From: Rhodoplanes sp963712435
GTDB lineage: Bacteria > Pseudomonadota > Alphaproteobacteria > Rhizobiales > Xanthobacteraceae
Reading direction: 5' to 3'
DNA: 64,000 nucleotides
Assembly: GCA_963712435.1 (NCBI GenBank)
Contig: CAVQIB010000005.1
Span: 229,032-293,031 of the forward strand
Numbering within the stretch: the first letter of the stretch is position 1; each line of letters begins with the position of its first letter. Under the pieces are notes generated by a model. The model worked only from the letters and a program-made list of their open reading frames with translations, was not told the origin of the DNA and did not search any database. Shown here piece after piece: positions 36,930-46,416 of this stretch. A program made the translations under genes and the position numbers.

Positions 36930-37107
36930 CGGCTTTGCTCTGACAGGCCGGCGAGCTGTTGCTCGAATTCCGCGGACGGCGTTATCCTTAGGTCATCCGC
37001 AGGCCCGCTCGTTGATAGCGCAAGCCGATCGCGCGCGGGCGTTTACGATGATTTAAGGTTAACGGCGCGCGCAGCCGCATCGCCGGGGGGATGCGGCGCT
37101 TGCCTGC

Positions 37108-37902
37108 TTGCTTGCGATGCGGTCAGGGCTGGCCTATGTGAGCCGGACCCGCTGGATTGGATTCGTGACGAAAACCTCCGAGCCGATGTTCAATGTGCCG
37201 GCCGTGATCGTGTTGACGATCGCCGCGTTCGGCGCCGTCCATGCCATCCGCGAACTGATCCTCACGCCGCAACAGGATGTCGAGTTCCTGCTGCTGTTCG
37301 CGTTCATCCCTGCGCGCTACACGCCGGAGATGCTGGCGGCGGACGCCATTCCGGGCGGTTTTGCCGCCGACCTCTGGACCTTCGTCACCTACGCCTTCCT
37401 TCATGGCGACCTGACGCATCTCGCCATCAATGTGATCTGGCTGCTGCCGTTCGGAAGCGCGGTGGCGCGCCGCGTCGGCACGGCGCGTTTCCTCGCCCTG
37501 TTCGGCGCGACGGCGGCGGCGGGGGCGGCGGTCCATCTGCTCACTCACCCGGGGGAACTGTTGCCGATGATCGGCGCTTCGGCCGCGGTCTCCGGGTTCA
37601 TGGCGGCCGCGATCCGCTTCGTGTTTCAGGCGGGCGGGCCGCTCGGCGTATTTCGCGGCGCGGAAGCGCCGGTCTATCACGTGCCCGCCGTTCCCCTGCG
37701 GAAGGCGCTGCGCGATCCGCGCATTCTCGCGTTCCTTGTAGTCTGGTTCGGACTCAACGCGCTATTCGGGATCGGATCGGTGGGTTTGCTGGGCGTCGAA
37801 CAGCCCGTCGCGTGGCAGGCGCATATTGGCGGGTTCCTCGCCGGGCTTCTGCTTTTTCCCCTGTTCGATCGGGTCACCATCGCGAGCGCAGCAAAGACCT
37901 GA
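37108..37902 (+). CDS. Rhomboid-family intramembrane serine protease
   Basis: This encodes up to 264 residues with about six to seven helices. Rhomboid hallmarks are present: a histidine/asparagine loop (LHGDLTHLAINVIWLLPFG), nucleophile Ser in MIGASAAVSGFMAAA and catalytic His in WQAHIGGFLAGLLLFP. The enzyme would cleave transmembrane substrates within the inner membrane. The start is uncertain: ATG 37108 is used, but GTG 37165 after GGATTGGATTC is a good alternative, nearer to where homologues begin. Confidence 0.88.
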   Translation: MLAMRSGLAYVSRTRWIGFVTKTSEPMFNVPAVIVLTIAAFGAVHAIRELILTPQQDVEFLLLFAFIPARYTPEMLAADAIPGGFAADLWTFVTYAFLHGDLTHLAINVIWLLPFGSAVARRVGTARFLALFGATAAAGAAVHLLTHPGELLPMIGASAAVSGFMAAAIRFVFQAGGPLGVFRGAEAPVYHVPAVPLRKALRDPRILAFLVVWFGLNALFGIGSVGLLGVEQPVAWQAHIGGFLAGLLLFPLFDRVTIASAAKT

Positions 37903-38136
37903 ATGCGACGCATTGCACGCGAGCGCTCGCGCGCATTCTCCTGCGAAGGCCGGCGCGCACGCGCTTCGCGCCTTGCACGCCCGTCGGATTTGTCCGATGA
38001 TCTGCGATTGCCCGCCGGAGCGCGCGGGCGGCCAATCGTCTGCTCGGTCTCACGATCCCGCCCGCGCGAGGAGCCGCGCACGCGAAACAAGGAAAACGAC
38101 GCCAGTCGTGCTCCGGTGTAATTCAAGGAGGCGAGC

Positions 38137-38568
38137 TTGACCGTTCAACACATTCTCTCCCGCAAAGGTTCGACCGTCTACACCATTGAACCTGCGGCTT
38201 CGATTGCTTACGCGGCGAAATCGCTCGCGGACCACGACATCGGCGCGCTTGTGGTGACGGGGGCGGAGGGCCGCCCCGTCGGCATCGTTTCGGAGCGCGA
38301 CATCGTGCGCGCATTGAGTGCGCGCGGCAGCGCGGCGCTGGAGACGCCGGTGGCCGAAATCATGACCCGCAAGGTCATCACCTGCAGCGGGCAGGACAAG
38401 CTGGTCGATCTGATGCAGCGCATGACCGAAGGGAAGTTCCGTCATTTCCCGGTCGTCGAGGACGGGCGACTGGTCGGCATCGTGTCGATCGGCGACGTGG
38501 TGAAGTCGCGCCTCGAGCAGATGGAAGAGGAATCGAACGCCTTGCGCGAGTATATCCGCTCGGCGTGA
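38137..38568 (+). CDS. CBS-domain-pair protein
   Basis: This encodes 143 residues with two tandem CBS motifs: TVQHILSRKGSTVYTIEPAA...IGALVVTGAEGRPVGIVSERD and VAEIMTRKVITC...GRLVGIVSIGDVVK. Such stand-alone pairs bind adenosine nucleotides and report energy state to unknown partners in the cytosol. The start codon is TTG at 38137, chosen because a perfect AAGGAGG lies seven bases upstream and no ATG precedes the first CBS strand. It is an intact, single-gene unit. Confidence 0.92.
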   Translation: MTVQHILSRKGSTVYTIEPAASIAYAAKSLADHDIGALVVTGAEGRPVGIVSERDIVRALSARGSAALETPVAEIMTRKVITCSGQDKLVDLMQRMTEGKFRHFPVVEDGRLVGIVSIGDVVKSRLEQMEEESNALREYIRSA

Positions 38569-38689
38569 TCCGGGCCGGCCTGCGGCGGCGGCAATCAACC
38601 AGATCTGCGCTTCCCGGCCAAGCGTGCGCCTGCCGCCGTTCGCGCGCAGGTCTTTCCGCTGTTATGAACCCGCTGCCGCATCGCGCCGG

Positions 38690-38995
38690 TTAGGCCGCCC
38701 TAGGCTTGTTTACGGTCTCGATTCGATCGAGAATCTTTCCGAGATCGCGCTTCGCGATCTGAACGTCATAGTCGTTCTGAAGATTGAGCCAAAGCTGCGC
38801 CGTTGTGCCGAGCGCCTTGGCGATCCGAAGCGCAGTATCGGCGGTAATGCCGGTCTGTTCGCTGGCGATCCGCTCGATCCGTGTGCGAGGCAAGCCGCAC
38901 GTCTTGGCAAGAGCGCCAGCCGACATTTTCAGGGGAGCCAGAAACTCCTTCCGCAGAACCTCGCCCGGATGCATGGGCTTGAGCCTTTTGGCCAA
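38690..38995 (-). CDS. higA: HigA-type antitoxin
   Basis: This encodes 101 residues, MAKRLKPMHPGEVLRKEFL. The VapI/HigA signature HPGEVLxEEFLxPLxxSxxxLA opens a Cro/C1-type helix-turn-helix (ALAKTCGLPRTRIERIASEQ), followed by ALGTTAQLWLNLQNDYDVQ. It should bind the HigB toxin and repress the operon. It lies 15 bases downstream of higB on the same strand, the toxin-first order typical of higBA. Confidence 0.92.
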   Translation of the reverse strand: MAKRLKPMHPGEVLRKEFLAPLKMSAGALAKTCGLPRTRIERIASEQTGITADTALRIAKALGTTAQLWLNLQNDYDVQIAKRDLGKILDRIETVNKPRAA

Positions 38996-39010
38996 TGTTC
39001 GCGTCCTCTT

Positions 39011-39295
39011 CTAGTGGTAGTCTGTGATCTCTCCGCCGGGCCTTCCGCCATCCAAACAAAGCACACCCGGAATTGGTCGTTGATCCTGATCGAGTGTTGT
39101 CCCTTGCGATCGCCCGTCAAGGGCCTCAAGACGGTTGCCTGGAGGCGACCTCAAGTCGCCGAGATCGCCCGCGGCGTTGATATAGCGCAATTTCCGGCGT
39201 GCAACCCTGACCAGATCGGCCGGAAAGCCCTTCGGACTTTCGCCTGTGAAGACGGCTTCGGTGGTCTTGTCCCGGAAGCTCCTGATCACAGGCAA
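39011..39295 (-). CDS. higB: HigB-type toxin (frame broken)
   Basis: The intended protein is about 92-94 residues: SFRDKTTEAVFTGESPKGF, ARRKLRYINAAGDLGDLRSP, PGNRLEAL, then in the shifted frame TGDRKGQHSIRINDQFRVCF, VWMAEGPAE, and back to EITDYH. This is the RelE/HigB ribosome-dependent mRNA interferase fold; RxGxxSIRINxQxRxxF holds the basic active site. An extra G near 39118 and a compensating loss near 39035 disrupt the middle third, so as written the toxin would be dead. If real, the antitoxin is free of its partner. Confidence 0.85.
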   Translation of the reverse strand: MPVIRSFRDKTTEAVFTGESPKGFPADLVRVARRKLRYINAAGDLGDLRSPPGNRLEALDGRSQGTTLDQDQRPIPGVLCLDGGRPGGEITDYH

Positions 39296-39545
39296 TGTGT
39301 ATCATTGAGTGATACAGCTGTCAAAGCTGGGCAACGCGCCGCTCACCAATTGGAGCATGACGCTCTGCGGCCAGCGAGATTCAGTGACGATCCAGGCCGC
39401 ATCTGTGCGGCAGCGCCTTCTGCAGGCTGACCTGCCGGTCTGGCCTCGGTGAGGCGGCCGCATCGTGGCGCGACAGCCGATCGGCGGGAGCGAGCCGGCG
39501 GCGTCCCCAGTTTGGTACCGAACCCCAGTTTTGTACCGAAAATGG

Positions 39546-39618
39546 CGCGCCCAAGGGGAATCGAACCCCTGTTTTCGCCGTGAAAGGGCGACGTCCTGGA
39601 CCGCTAGACGATGGGCGC
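39546..39618 (-). tRNA. tRNA-Glu (anticodon TTC)
   Basis: On the minus strand a 7-bp acceptor stem GCGCCCA/TGGGCGC (39612-39618 with 39547-39553), a TCGCC-CTTTCAC-GGCGA anticodon arm with TTC in the loop, and a T arm with GGTTCGATTCC are all present; the discriminator is G. CCA is not encoded. This cloverleaf with anticodon TTC identifies tRNA-Glu. Confidence 0.95.
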
Positions 39619-40021
39619 CATGGCGTCGGTCCGCCTCAAGGAAGCGGCGACGCGATCGGGATGCGGGGCGAGATATAAAGTTCTTTGCCGGGAGCGGCAA
39701 GCGATGCACGCGCGCCACCCGCGCAGGCTCGGCCGCATCGGTTCGGAGCCGGTCGCCGCATCCCGCAGGCGGGGCCGCATCGGTTCGGAGCCGGCCGCCG
39801 CATCCCGCAGGGCTGGGGCCGCGCAGCGGGGCGCCCCCCGCCGGGCGGGCGCCGCCGCCCCGGGGCGGGCCGGCCGCCTTTCGCCGCATTCCGGCGGCGT
39901 TGCAAAAGGCATCTCGGCCGGTATAGTCCCGGCGGCTTTGGTGGATTGGACGTCATCGGGCCGCAGACGCCGATATCGGACTGTCACGCGGATTTCGAGA
40001 AGCCGCTCAAGGAGAGAGCTT
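39619..40021. other. Intergenic region between tRNA-Glu and yajC
   Basis: No recognised gene. The region carries the 42-bp tandem repeat listed next and a proline/alanine-coding-looking but unsupported GC-rich stretch (39800-39900). The yajC promoter probably lies in 39905-40000. Confidence 0.4.
39731..39814. repeat. 42-bp tandem duplication
   Basis: Two head-to-tail copies (39731-39772, 39773-39814) share GGCCGCATCGGTTCGGAGCC and CGCCGCATCCCGCAGG with one or two mismatches. No gene covers it. Confidence 0.8.
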
Positions 40022-40369
40022 ATGATCGTTACGCCCGCCTTTGCTCAGGGCGCGGGAGCGGGCGGCAGCGACATGCTGGTGTCGTTGCTGCCTTTCGTAC
40101 TTATATTCGTCATCATGTATTTTCTGATCCTGCGGCCGCAGCAGAAGCGGGCGAAGCAGCATCAGGAGATGGTCAAGAACATGCGCCGGGGCGACAGCGT
40201 CGTGACCTCCGGCGGGCTCGTGGGCAAGATCACCAAGGTGGTCGACGACAACGAGATCGAGGTGGAAATCTCCGACGGCGTGCGCGTGCGCCAGTTGCGC
40301 GGCATGATCGCCGAGGTCCGCACCAAGGGCGAGCCGGTGAAGGACGAAACCGCCGCCAAGTCGAGCTGA
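40022..40369 (+). CDS. yajC: Preprotein translocase subunit YajC
   Basis: This encodes 115 residues, MIVTPAFAQGAGAGGSDML, one transmembrane helix (LLPFVLIFVIMYFLILRPQQ) and the family motif RPQQKRAKQHQEMVKNMRRG, then a small cytosolic beta domain (VVTSGGLVGKITKVVDDNEI). A AAGGAGAG ribosome-binding site precedes ATG 40022. YajC joins SecD/SecF in the auxiliary complex of the Sec translocon. It is the first gene of the yajC-secD-secF operon. Confidence 0.96.
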   Translation: MIVTPAFAQGAGAGGSDMLVSLLPFVLIFVIMYFLILRPQQKRAKQHQEMVKNMRRGDSVVTSGGLVGKITKVVDDNEIEVEISDGVRVRQLRGMIAEVRTKGEPVKDETAAKSS

Positions 40370-40414
40370 TCCGGCGCCGCAAGTCGCCCAAGACAAAGAG
40401 TGCTAGAGTAGCCG

Positions 40415-42030
40415 ATGCTGTACTTCTCGCGCTGGAAAGCCCTGGCGATCGTGCTGACGGCGTTGCTCATCTGTCTCGCCGCAGTGCCGAACCTGTTCCC
40501 GGAATCGGTCGGTGGAGCGCTGGCCGAAATGGGCGCAGCGCCACATCGTGCTCGGGCTCGATCTCCAGGGCGGCTCGCACATCCTGCTCGAGGTCGACGC
40601 CAACGCCGGTCCGCCAGGAGAAGGTGGAGGCGTTGCGCGACGACGTCCGGCGCGTCCTGCGCGACGCGCGCATCGGCTATTCCGGGCTTGTCGCCCGCGG
40701 CGACACGGTCGAGGTCCGCATTCGCGACGGCGCGGACGTCGCCCAGGCGCTGACCAAATTGCGCGAACTGTCGCAGCCCCTCGGCGGCCTGCTCGGCGGC
40801 ACCGGGCCAGCGCAGCGTCGACATCAGCGATGCCGGCAGGCGGGCTGATCCGGCTGCAGGTGACCGAGGCGGCGATGACCGAGCGCGTCCGCCAGTCGGT
40901 CGATCAGTCGATCGAGGTCATCGAACGCCGGGTCAACGAGCTCGGCACGATCGAGCCGACGATCCAGCGCCAGGGCGTCGACCGCATCCTGGTGCAGGTG
41001 CCCGGCCTGCAGGATCCCGCAGCGGCTGAAGGACATGCTCGGCCAGACCGCCAAGCTCGACGTTCCGGCTGGTCGACCAGTCGATGAACGCCGCAGGAGG
41101 CCGTCAGCAGGGCCGCGCGCCGGCGGACGCCGAGATTCTCTCGAGGGCAAGGGCGCTCAGCGCGCTCCCGTACTGGTCGAGAAGCGCGTCATGGTGTCGG
41201 GCGAGGACCTGATCGACGCGCAGCCGGGCTTCGACCAGCGCACCAGCGAGCCGATCGTCTCGTTCCGCTTCAACACGCGGGCGCGCAGCCGCTTCGCCCA
41301 GGTGACGCAGGAGAATGTCGGCCGGCCGTTCGCGATCGTGCTCGACAACAAGGTGATCTCGGCGCCGGTGATCCGCGAGCCGATCCTCGGCGGCTCCGGC
41401 CAGATCTCCGGCAATTTCACCGTCGAGAGCGCCAACGATCTCGCCATCCTGCTGCGCGCCGGCGCGCTGCCGGCGACGCTCGACGTCGTCGAGGAGCGCA
41501 CGGTCGGCCCGGACCTCGGCGCCGATTCGATCGAGGCCGGCAAGATCGCCGCCTATCGTCGGCGTCGGTGCTGGTGATCGTCTTCATGATCGTCGACCTA
41601 CGGCCTGTTCGGCGTCTTCGCCAACATCGCGCTGGTCGTCAACGTCGCGATGATCTTCGGCATCATGTCGCTGCTCAACGCGACGCTGACGCTGCCCGGC
41701 ATCGCCGGCATCGTGCTGACGATCGGCATGGCGGTCGACGCCAACGTGCTGATCTACGAGCGCATCCGCGAGGAAGCGCGCGCGGGCCGCTCGGCCATCA
41801 GCGCGATCGACGCCGGCTTCCAGCGCGCGCTCGCGCACCATCATCGACGCCAACATCACGACGCTGATCGCCGCGGTGGTGCTGTTCTTGCTCGGCTCGG
41901 GCCCGGTGCGCGGCTTCGCCGTGACGCTCATCATCGGCATCATCACCACGGTGTTCACCGCGGTCACCTTGACCCGCCTGATCGTCGCGTCTGGGTCCGC
42001 CTGGCGCGGCCGAGCACCGTGCCGATCTGA
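40415..42030 (+). CDS. secD: Protein translocase subunit SecD (heavily frame-broken)
   Basis: This encodes about 530 residues. Order: TM1 (MLYFSRWKALAIVLTALLIC), then HIVLGLDLQGGSHILLEVDA, periplasmic P1 head (VIERRVNELGTIEPTIQRQG), the QNVGRPFAIVLDNKVISAP region, and the C-terminal membrane block with GIAGIVLTIGMAVDANVLIY, the D-x-N motif used for proton coupling. At least ten extra bases interrupt the frame, nearly all between intact codons, and the end is LARPSTVPI at 42030. SecD uses the proton gradient to pull secreted proteins out of the translocon. The gene is essential or nearly so, so real inactivation is unlikely. Confidence 0.93.
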
Positions 42031-42050
42031 TGCCGATCTGGAGACATCGC

Positions 42051-43018
42051 CATGCGGCTTCTGCGCCTCGTTCCCGACGACACCAACTTCGACGTTCATG
42101 CGCTTCCGGCGGATCAGCTTTCCGTTCTCGGCGACTGCTCTCGCTTCTCGCGATCGGCTGTCTGTTCCTCACGGTCGGCCTGAACTTCGGCATCGACTTC
42201 CGCGGCGGCACGCTGATCGAGATGCAGGCCAAGAGCGGCCCGGCCGACATCGGCGCGATCCGCGACGACGGCTGGCCGCACTCGACCTCGGCGAGGTCCA
42301 GGTGCAGGAGTTCGGCGACGCCGAGCGACGTGCTCGATCCGCTTCGCCCAGCAGCCGGGCGGCGACGAGGCGCAGCAGGCGGCGGTCGGCAAGGTGCGGG
42401 CGGCGCTCGGCGACGAGCTACGACTTCCGCCGCGTCGAGGTGGTCGGGCCGCGCGTGTCGGGCGAGCTGCGTCCAGACCGGCACGCTCGGCGTCGCTGCT
42501 CGCGATGCTCGGCATCCTGATCTACCTCTGGTTCCGCTTCGAGTGGCAGTTCGCGGTCGGCGCGATCATCGCGACGCTGCACGACGTCGTGCTGACCATC
42601 GGCTTCTTCGCCGTCGACGCAGCTCGAGTTCAACCTGACCTCGATCGCGGCGATCCTGACCATCGTCGGCTACTCGCTCAACGACACCGTCGTGGTCTAT
42701 CGACCGCATCCGCGAGATGCTGCGCCAATACAAGACGATGCCGATCGCGCGAGCTGCTCGACCTCTCGATCAACTCGACGCTGTCGCGCACCGTCATGAC
42801 CTCGATCGACGGTGATCTCTGGCGCTGCTCGCGCTGTTCTCTTCGGCGGCCAGGCGATCGAGGGCTTCGTCGCAGGCGATGCTGTTCGGCGTCGTCGTCG
42901 GCACCTATTCGTCGATCTTCATCGCCGCGCCGGTGCTGATCTATCTCGGCGTCAAGACGCAGGGCGGATCGGACGAAGCCGACGAGGTCGCGCCGGCCCG
43001 GCCGGGGCGCGGACCTGA
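42051..43018 (+). CDS. secF: Protein translocase subunit SecF (heavily frame-broken)
   Basis: This encodes about 315 residues. Start MRLLRLVPDDTNFD, then FMRFRRISFPFSA, FLTVGLNFGIDFRGGTLIEM, VQVQEFGDA, FEWQFAVGAIIATLHDVVLT, AAILTIVGYSLNDTVVVY (the SecF D/N transport motif), LDLSINSTLSRTVMTS and LFGVVVGTYSSIFIAAPVLI. Roughly fifteen frame changes were resolved by eye. The exact stop is uncertain; TGA 43016-43018 is used, 12 bases before the next ATG. It is the partner of SecD in the same operon. Confidence 0.9.
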
Positions 43019-43029
43019 ACAAACCGCGC

Positions 43030-43413
43030 ATGTCCGGCGAGCAGGCGAGCCCGCACCTTCCGTATCCCGCGCAGATCGACGCCTATGGCGCGGGCGGCTT
43101 CCGTTTCGCCGACATGTCGCATCGCGGCTCGCTCCTGTGCCTGCCCAACGGGATTTGGGGGATCGACGTCGCCGCGCCGGATGCGATCGGAGAAGGAGAA
43201 CTCGCACTCGTCCTCGCGAGCATGCCGCCGATCGAGCATTTGTTGATCGGAACAGGCCGGATTCCGTGGCTGATGCCCGAACCGTTGCGGGCGCGTCTGC
43301 GCACGCAGGGGATCGTCGTCGAGACCATGTCGACCCGCGCGGCTGTTCATACCTACAACCAGCTGCTCGCGGAGGGACGGCGGATCGGCGCGCTGTTGCT
43401 CGCGGTCGAGTGA
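43030..43413 (+). CDS. Mth938-like domain protein (NDUFAF3-related)
   Basis: This encodes 127 residues: IDAYGAGGFRFADMSHRGSL, LLIGTGRIPWLMPEPLRARL, VETMSTRAAVHTYNQLLAEG. The MSTRAAxxTYNxLxxEGR ending is the hallmark of the Mth938/DUF498 family, which includes mitochondrial NDUFAF3, an assembly factor for respiratory complex I. It is cytosolic with no transmembrane helix. It directly follows secF and precedes an NDUFAF6-like gene, an arrangement I know from Rhizobiales. The gene is intact. Confidence 0.88.
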   Translation: MSGEQASPHLPYPAQIDAYGAGGFRFADMSHRGSLLCLPNGIWGIDVAAPDAIGEGELALVLASMPPIEHLLIGTGRIPWLMPEPLRARLRTQGIVVETMSTRAAVHTYNQLLAEGRRIGALLLAVE

Positions 43414-43582
43414 GATGCCGGGCAGTCGTCGACGTGAGGAGTGCGGAAGGCGTCGACCCCTTCACCCCGTAATCGCCGGGCTCGGCCCACTGCTGTCCCG
43501 TTTGCCACACGTCATGCGACGCGAAAGCGGAGCATGACGTGAACAAGGCGTATGTTTTTGTTACGGAGACCGGGATTCCTGG

Positions 43583-43604
43583 ATCGTCCGCTTGCGCGGA
43601 CGAT
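43583..43604. repeat. REP-like palindrome at the 5' end of the phytoene-synthase-family gene
   Basis: ATCGTCCGC-TTGC-GCGGACGAT is a 9-bp stem with a 4-base loop, 25 bases before the GTG at 43629. A weaker relative (TCATCCG-TTTGCG-CGGATGA) lies at 58368-58387. The element reads through in frame, extending the open frame upstream of the true start. Confidence 0.6.
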
Positions 43605-43628
43605 GACGAAACTGGTGCAGTCTCGACC

Positions 43629-44473
43629 GTGGATTCCTACGCCCACTGCGAAGCGCTGGTCCGCGCGGCCGACAAGGATCGGTTCCTCGCGAGCCTGTTC
43701 GCGCCGGCCGAGCGCAGGCGGCGCCTGTTCGCGCTCTATGCCTTCAATGCGGAGATCGCACGGGTGCGCGAGGTGGTCCGCACGCCGATTGCGGGCGAAA
43801 TCCGCCTGCAGTGGTGGCGCGACGCGCTCGAAGCCTCCGCTCCGAGCGAGGTCCGGGCGAACCCGGTCGCCGACGCGCTGATCGACACCATCGCCGCATG
43901 CCGGTTGCCGGTCGAGCCGCTGCTCGCATTGATCGAGGCGCGCAGCTTCGATCTTTACGACGATCCGATGCCGACCCTCGATACGCTCTATGGCTATGTG
44001 CGCAAGACCTCCTCGACCCTGATCGAACTCGCCGCCATCATTCTCGGCGGAGCGGACCCGATCGCGAAGCGGCCTCGCCGGACCGGCCGGGATCGGGTCC
44101 GGACTTGCGCGGCTGCTGCAGGCCTTTCCGATCCATGCCGCGCATGGCCGGCTCTATCTGCCGCTCGACCTGCTCGGCCGTTACGGCGTCGACGTCGCCG
44201 AGGTCTATGCCGGCCGGGCGAGCGCCGCAATTGCGCGAGGCGCTGTCCGATTTGCGGGGGCGCGCGCGCCTTGAGCTCGACCAGGTCACGGCCGCCCGCG
44301 ACCGCCTGGCGGCGTCGGCGCGACCCGCATTCCTTTCCGTTGCGCTTGCCCGTTTGCTGCTCGATCGCTTGCACGCACGCGCCGCCGATCCGTTCGTTCC
44401 TGTCGAGGTGGCGCAGTGGCGCCGGCAATGGGCGCTGTGGCTCGCCGCGCGCAACCTCTCGGGCGTGCTTTAG
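43629..44473 (+). CDS. Squalene/phytoene-synthase-family protein (NDUFAF6-like)
   Basis: This encodes about 280 residues. GTG 43629 (VDSYAHCEALVRAADKDRFL) is preferred because upstream codons are REP sequence. RRRLFALYAFNAEIARVREV...IRLQWWRDALE and LIEARSFDLYDDPMPTLDTL are family features; the second Asp-rich motif of true synthases is modified, as in NDUFAF6, an enzyme-like complex I assembly factor without known catalysis. Two extra bases (near 44074 and 44222) shift frame before the end QWALWLAARNLSGVL. Together with the preceding Mth938 gene this suggests a role in complex I assembly. An IS1634-family element sits immediately after its stop. Confidence 0.82.
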
Positions 44474-44479
44474 TCTAAA

Positions 44480-46416
44480 CCGAACTTCCTTCTTGGAAAA
44501 ACGATAAGGGGTTGAATTTGATGGAGTTCCCGGAAATTGGCTGGGAAAACGTAGCCATGTAATATGCGATTTATATATTGCAGTAAGGCACCGGATATGA
44601 CATGTTAGCGCCATGTATATCGAATCCGTTCCCAACCGGAACTCGCCTCCCGCCATTCTGCTGCGGGAGAGCTATCGGGACGGCGGGAAGATCAAGAAGC
44701 GCACCATCGCCAACCTATCCAACTGGCCAACCGAACTCGTCGAAGGGCTGCGCACGCTGCTCAAGGGCGGGAAGGTCGCGCCGGCCGATCAGGAGACCAT
44801 CATCGTGCGCCGCGCGTTGCCGCACGGCCATGTCGCGGCCGTGCTCGGCGCCCTGCGCGACATCGGTCTCGATCGTCTGCTGGGACCTGCCCGCAACCGC
44901 TGTCGTGATCTCGTCATCGCCATGATCGTCGCGCGGCTCATCGCGCCGGCCTCCAAGTTGGCCACCGCCCGCATGCTTGATCCGCTCACCGCCGCCTCCA
45001 GCCTCGGCGCTGTGCTCGGGCTCGGGCCGGTCGACGAGGACGAACTCTATGTCGCCCTCGACTGGCTCGGCGAGCGCCAACAGGCGATCGAGAAGGCGCT
45101 CGCCCGCAAGCATCTGCGCGAGGGCACGCTCGTGCTCTACGACGTGTCATCGAGCTACCTGGAGGGGCGCTGCTGCGAGCTGGCGCGGCTCGGCTACAAC
45201 CGCGACGGCAAGAAGGGCAAGCTGCAGATCGTCTACGGCCTGCTGTGCGCGCCCGACGGTTGCCCGGTGGCGATCGAGGTGTTCGAGGGCGACACCGCCG
45301 ATCCGCGCACGCTCGCCGCACAGATCGACAAGGTCAAGAAGCGCTTCGCGATCGAGCACGTGGTGCTGGTCGGCGACCGCGGGATGATCACGCAGGCGCG
45401 CATCGATGCCGAGATCGCTCCGGCGGGGCTCGACTGGATCACGGCGTTGCGCGCGCCGGCCATCAGGGCACTCGCCGAAGCCGGAGCCTTGCAGATGTCG
45501 CTGTTCGACGAGCGCGACATGGCGGCCATTACCTCGCCCGATTATCCGGGCGAACGGCTCGTCGTCTGCCGCAATCCCGATCTCGCGCGCGAGCGCGCAC
45601 GCAAGCGCCAGGACCTGCTGGCCGCGACCGAAAAGGATCTCGCCGCCATCGCGGCCGCGGTCCGGCGCTCCCGCAAGCCGCCGCGCGGCGAGGCCGAGAT
45701 TGCGCTCAGGGTCGGCGCCGTCGTCAACCGGCACAAGATGGCCAAGCACTTCGAGCTCGTCATCGGCGAGGCGAGCTTCACGTTCCATCGCAAGGCCGCG
45801 GCGATCGCCGCCGAGGCGGCGCTGGACGGCATCTATGTCGTGCGCACCAGCCTGCCGAAGAAGGCGCTCGACGCCGCCGCGACCGTCGGCGCCTACAAGA
45901 GCCTCGCCCGCGTCGAGCGCGCGTTCCGTTCCTTGAAGACCGTCGACATCCATCTGCGTCCGATCTTCCACTGGACGGCGCCGCGCGTGCGCGCCCACGT
46001 CCTCCTGTGCATGCTCGCCTACCATGTCGAGCATCACATGCGTGCCAGGCTCGCCCCGATGCTCTACGACGAGACCGATCACGAGGCCGCCGCCGCGATG
46101 CGCACCAGCATCGTCGCCAGAGCCGAGCGCTCCGATGCCGCCAGGCGCAAGCAGACAACCGGCCGCACCGACGACGGCCTGCCGGTGCACAGCTTCAAAA
46201 GCCTGCTCGCCGATCTCGCCACCTATTCCCGCATCCAGGCGACCACGGCGCTCAACGAGAAATACGTCTTCACCCTCCACACCAGGCCAACCCCGATCCA
46301 GCAGCGCGCCTTCGAACTCCTCGCCATCAACCCGGATCGTACCCAGTAACCTGCCCTCGCCCTCGACAAACGAGAGTGAGATCAAAAGCTTATCGATTTG
46401 AAAGAAGGAAGTTCCG
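44480..46416 (+). mobile_element. IS1634-family insertion sequence, complete
   Basis: This is a 1937-bp element. Ends are CCGAACTTCCTTCTT at left and the inverse of CGGAACTTCCTTCTT at right, giving imperfect terminal inverted repeats that extend to ...CGATAAG. It is bounded by a 6-bp target duplication TCTAAA (44474-44479 and 46417-46422). It carries one intact transposase. The left target copy begins on the base after the TAG of the upstream gene, so no gene is disrupted. Identical-looking duplication and an intact open frame suggest recent transposition. Confidence 0.9.
44613..46349 (+). CDS. IS1634-family transposase
   Basis: This encodes 578 residues with no frame break. MYIESVPNRNSPPAILLRES opens the N-terminal DNA-binding region; the DDE core has the first Asp in LVLYDVSSSYLEGR, the second in VVLVGDRGMITQ, and the Glu-containing YKSLARVERAFRSLKT. 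C-terminal LLCMLAYHVEHHMRARLAPM is typical of IS1634 (IS4-like superfamily). It catalyses cut-and-paste transposition at the 15-20-bp inverted repeats. The gene's freedom from indels contrasts with adjacent secD/secF. Confidence 0.95.
   Translation: MYIESVPNRNSPPAILLRESYRDGGKIKKRTIANLSNWPTELVEGLRTLLKGGKVAPADQETIIVRRALPHGHVAAVLGALRDIGLDRLLGPARNRCRDLVIAMIVARLIAPASKLATARMLDPLTAASSLGAVLGLGPVDEDELYVALDWLGERQQAIEKALARKHLREGTLVLYDVSSSYLEGRCCELARLGYNRDGKKGKLQIVYGLLCAPDGCPVAIEVFEGDTADPRTLAAQIDKVKKRFAIEHVVLVGDRGMITQARIDAEIAPAGLDWITALRAPAIRALAEAGALQMSLFDERDMAAITSPDYPGERLVVCRNPDLARERARKRQDLLAATEKDLAAIAAAVRRSRKPPRGEAEIALRVGAVVNRHKMAKHFELVIGEASFTFHRKAAAIAAEAALDGIYVVRTSLPKKALDAAATVGAYKSLARVERAFRSLKTVDIHLRPIFHWTAPRVRAHVLLCMLAYHVEHHMRARLAPMLYDETDHEAAAAMRTSIVARAERSDAARRKQTTGRTDDGLPVHSFKSLLADLATYSRIQATTALNEKYVFTLHTRPTPIQQRAFELLAINPDRTQ

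Noticed and set aside
40415..43018. Programmed +1 frameshifting as the reason for the many breaks in secD and secF.
   Set aside because: More than twenty shifts in two genes, with no shared slippery sequence or stop-codon context, cannot be a decoding programme. Consensus artefact from mixed alleles is far simpler.
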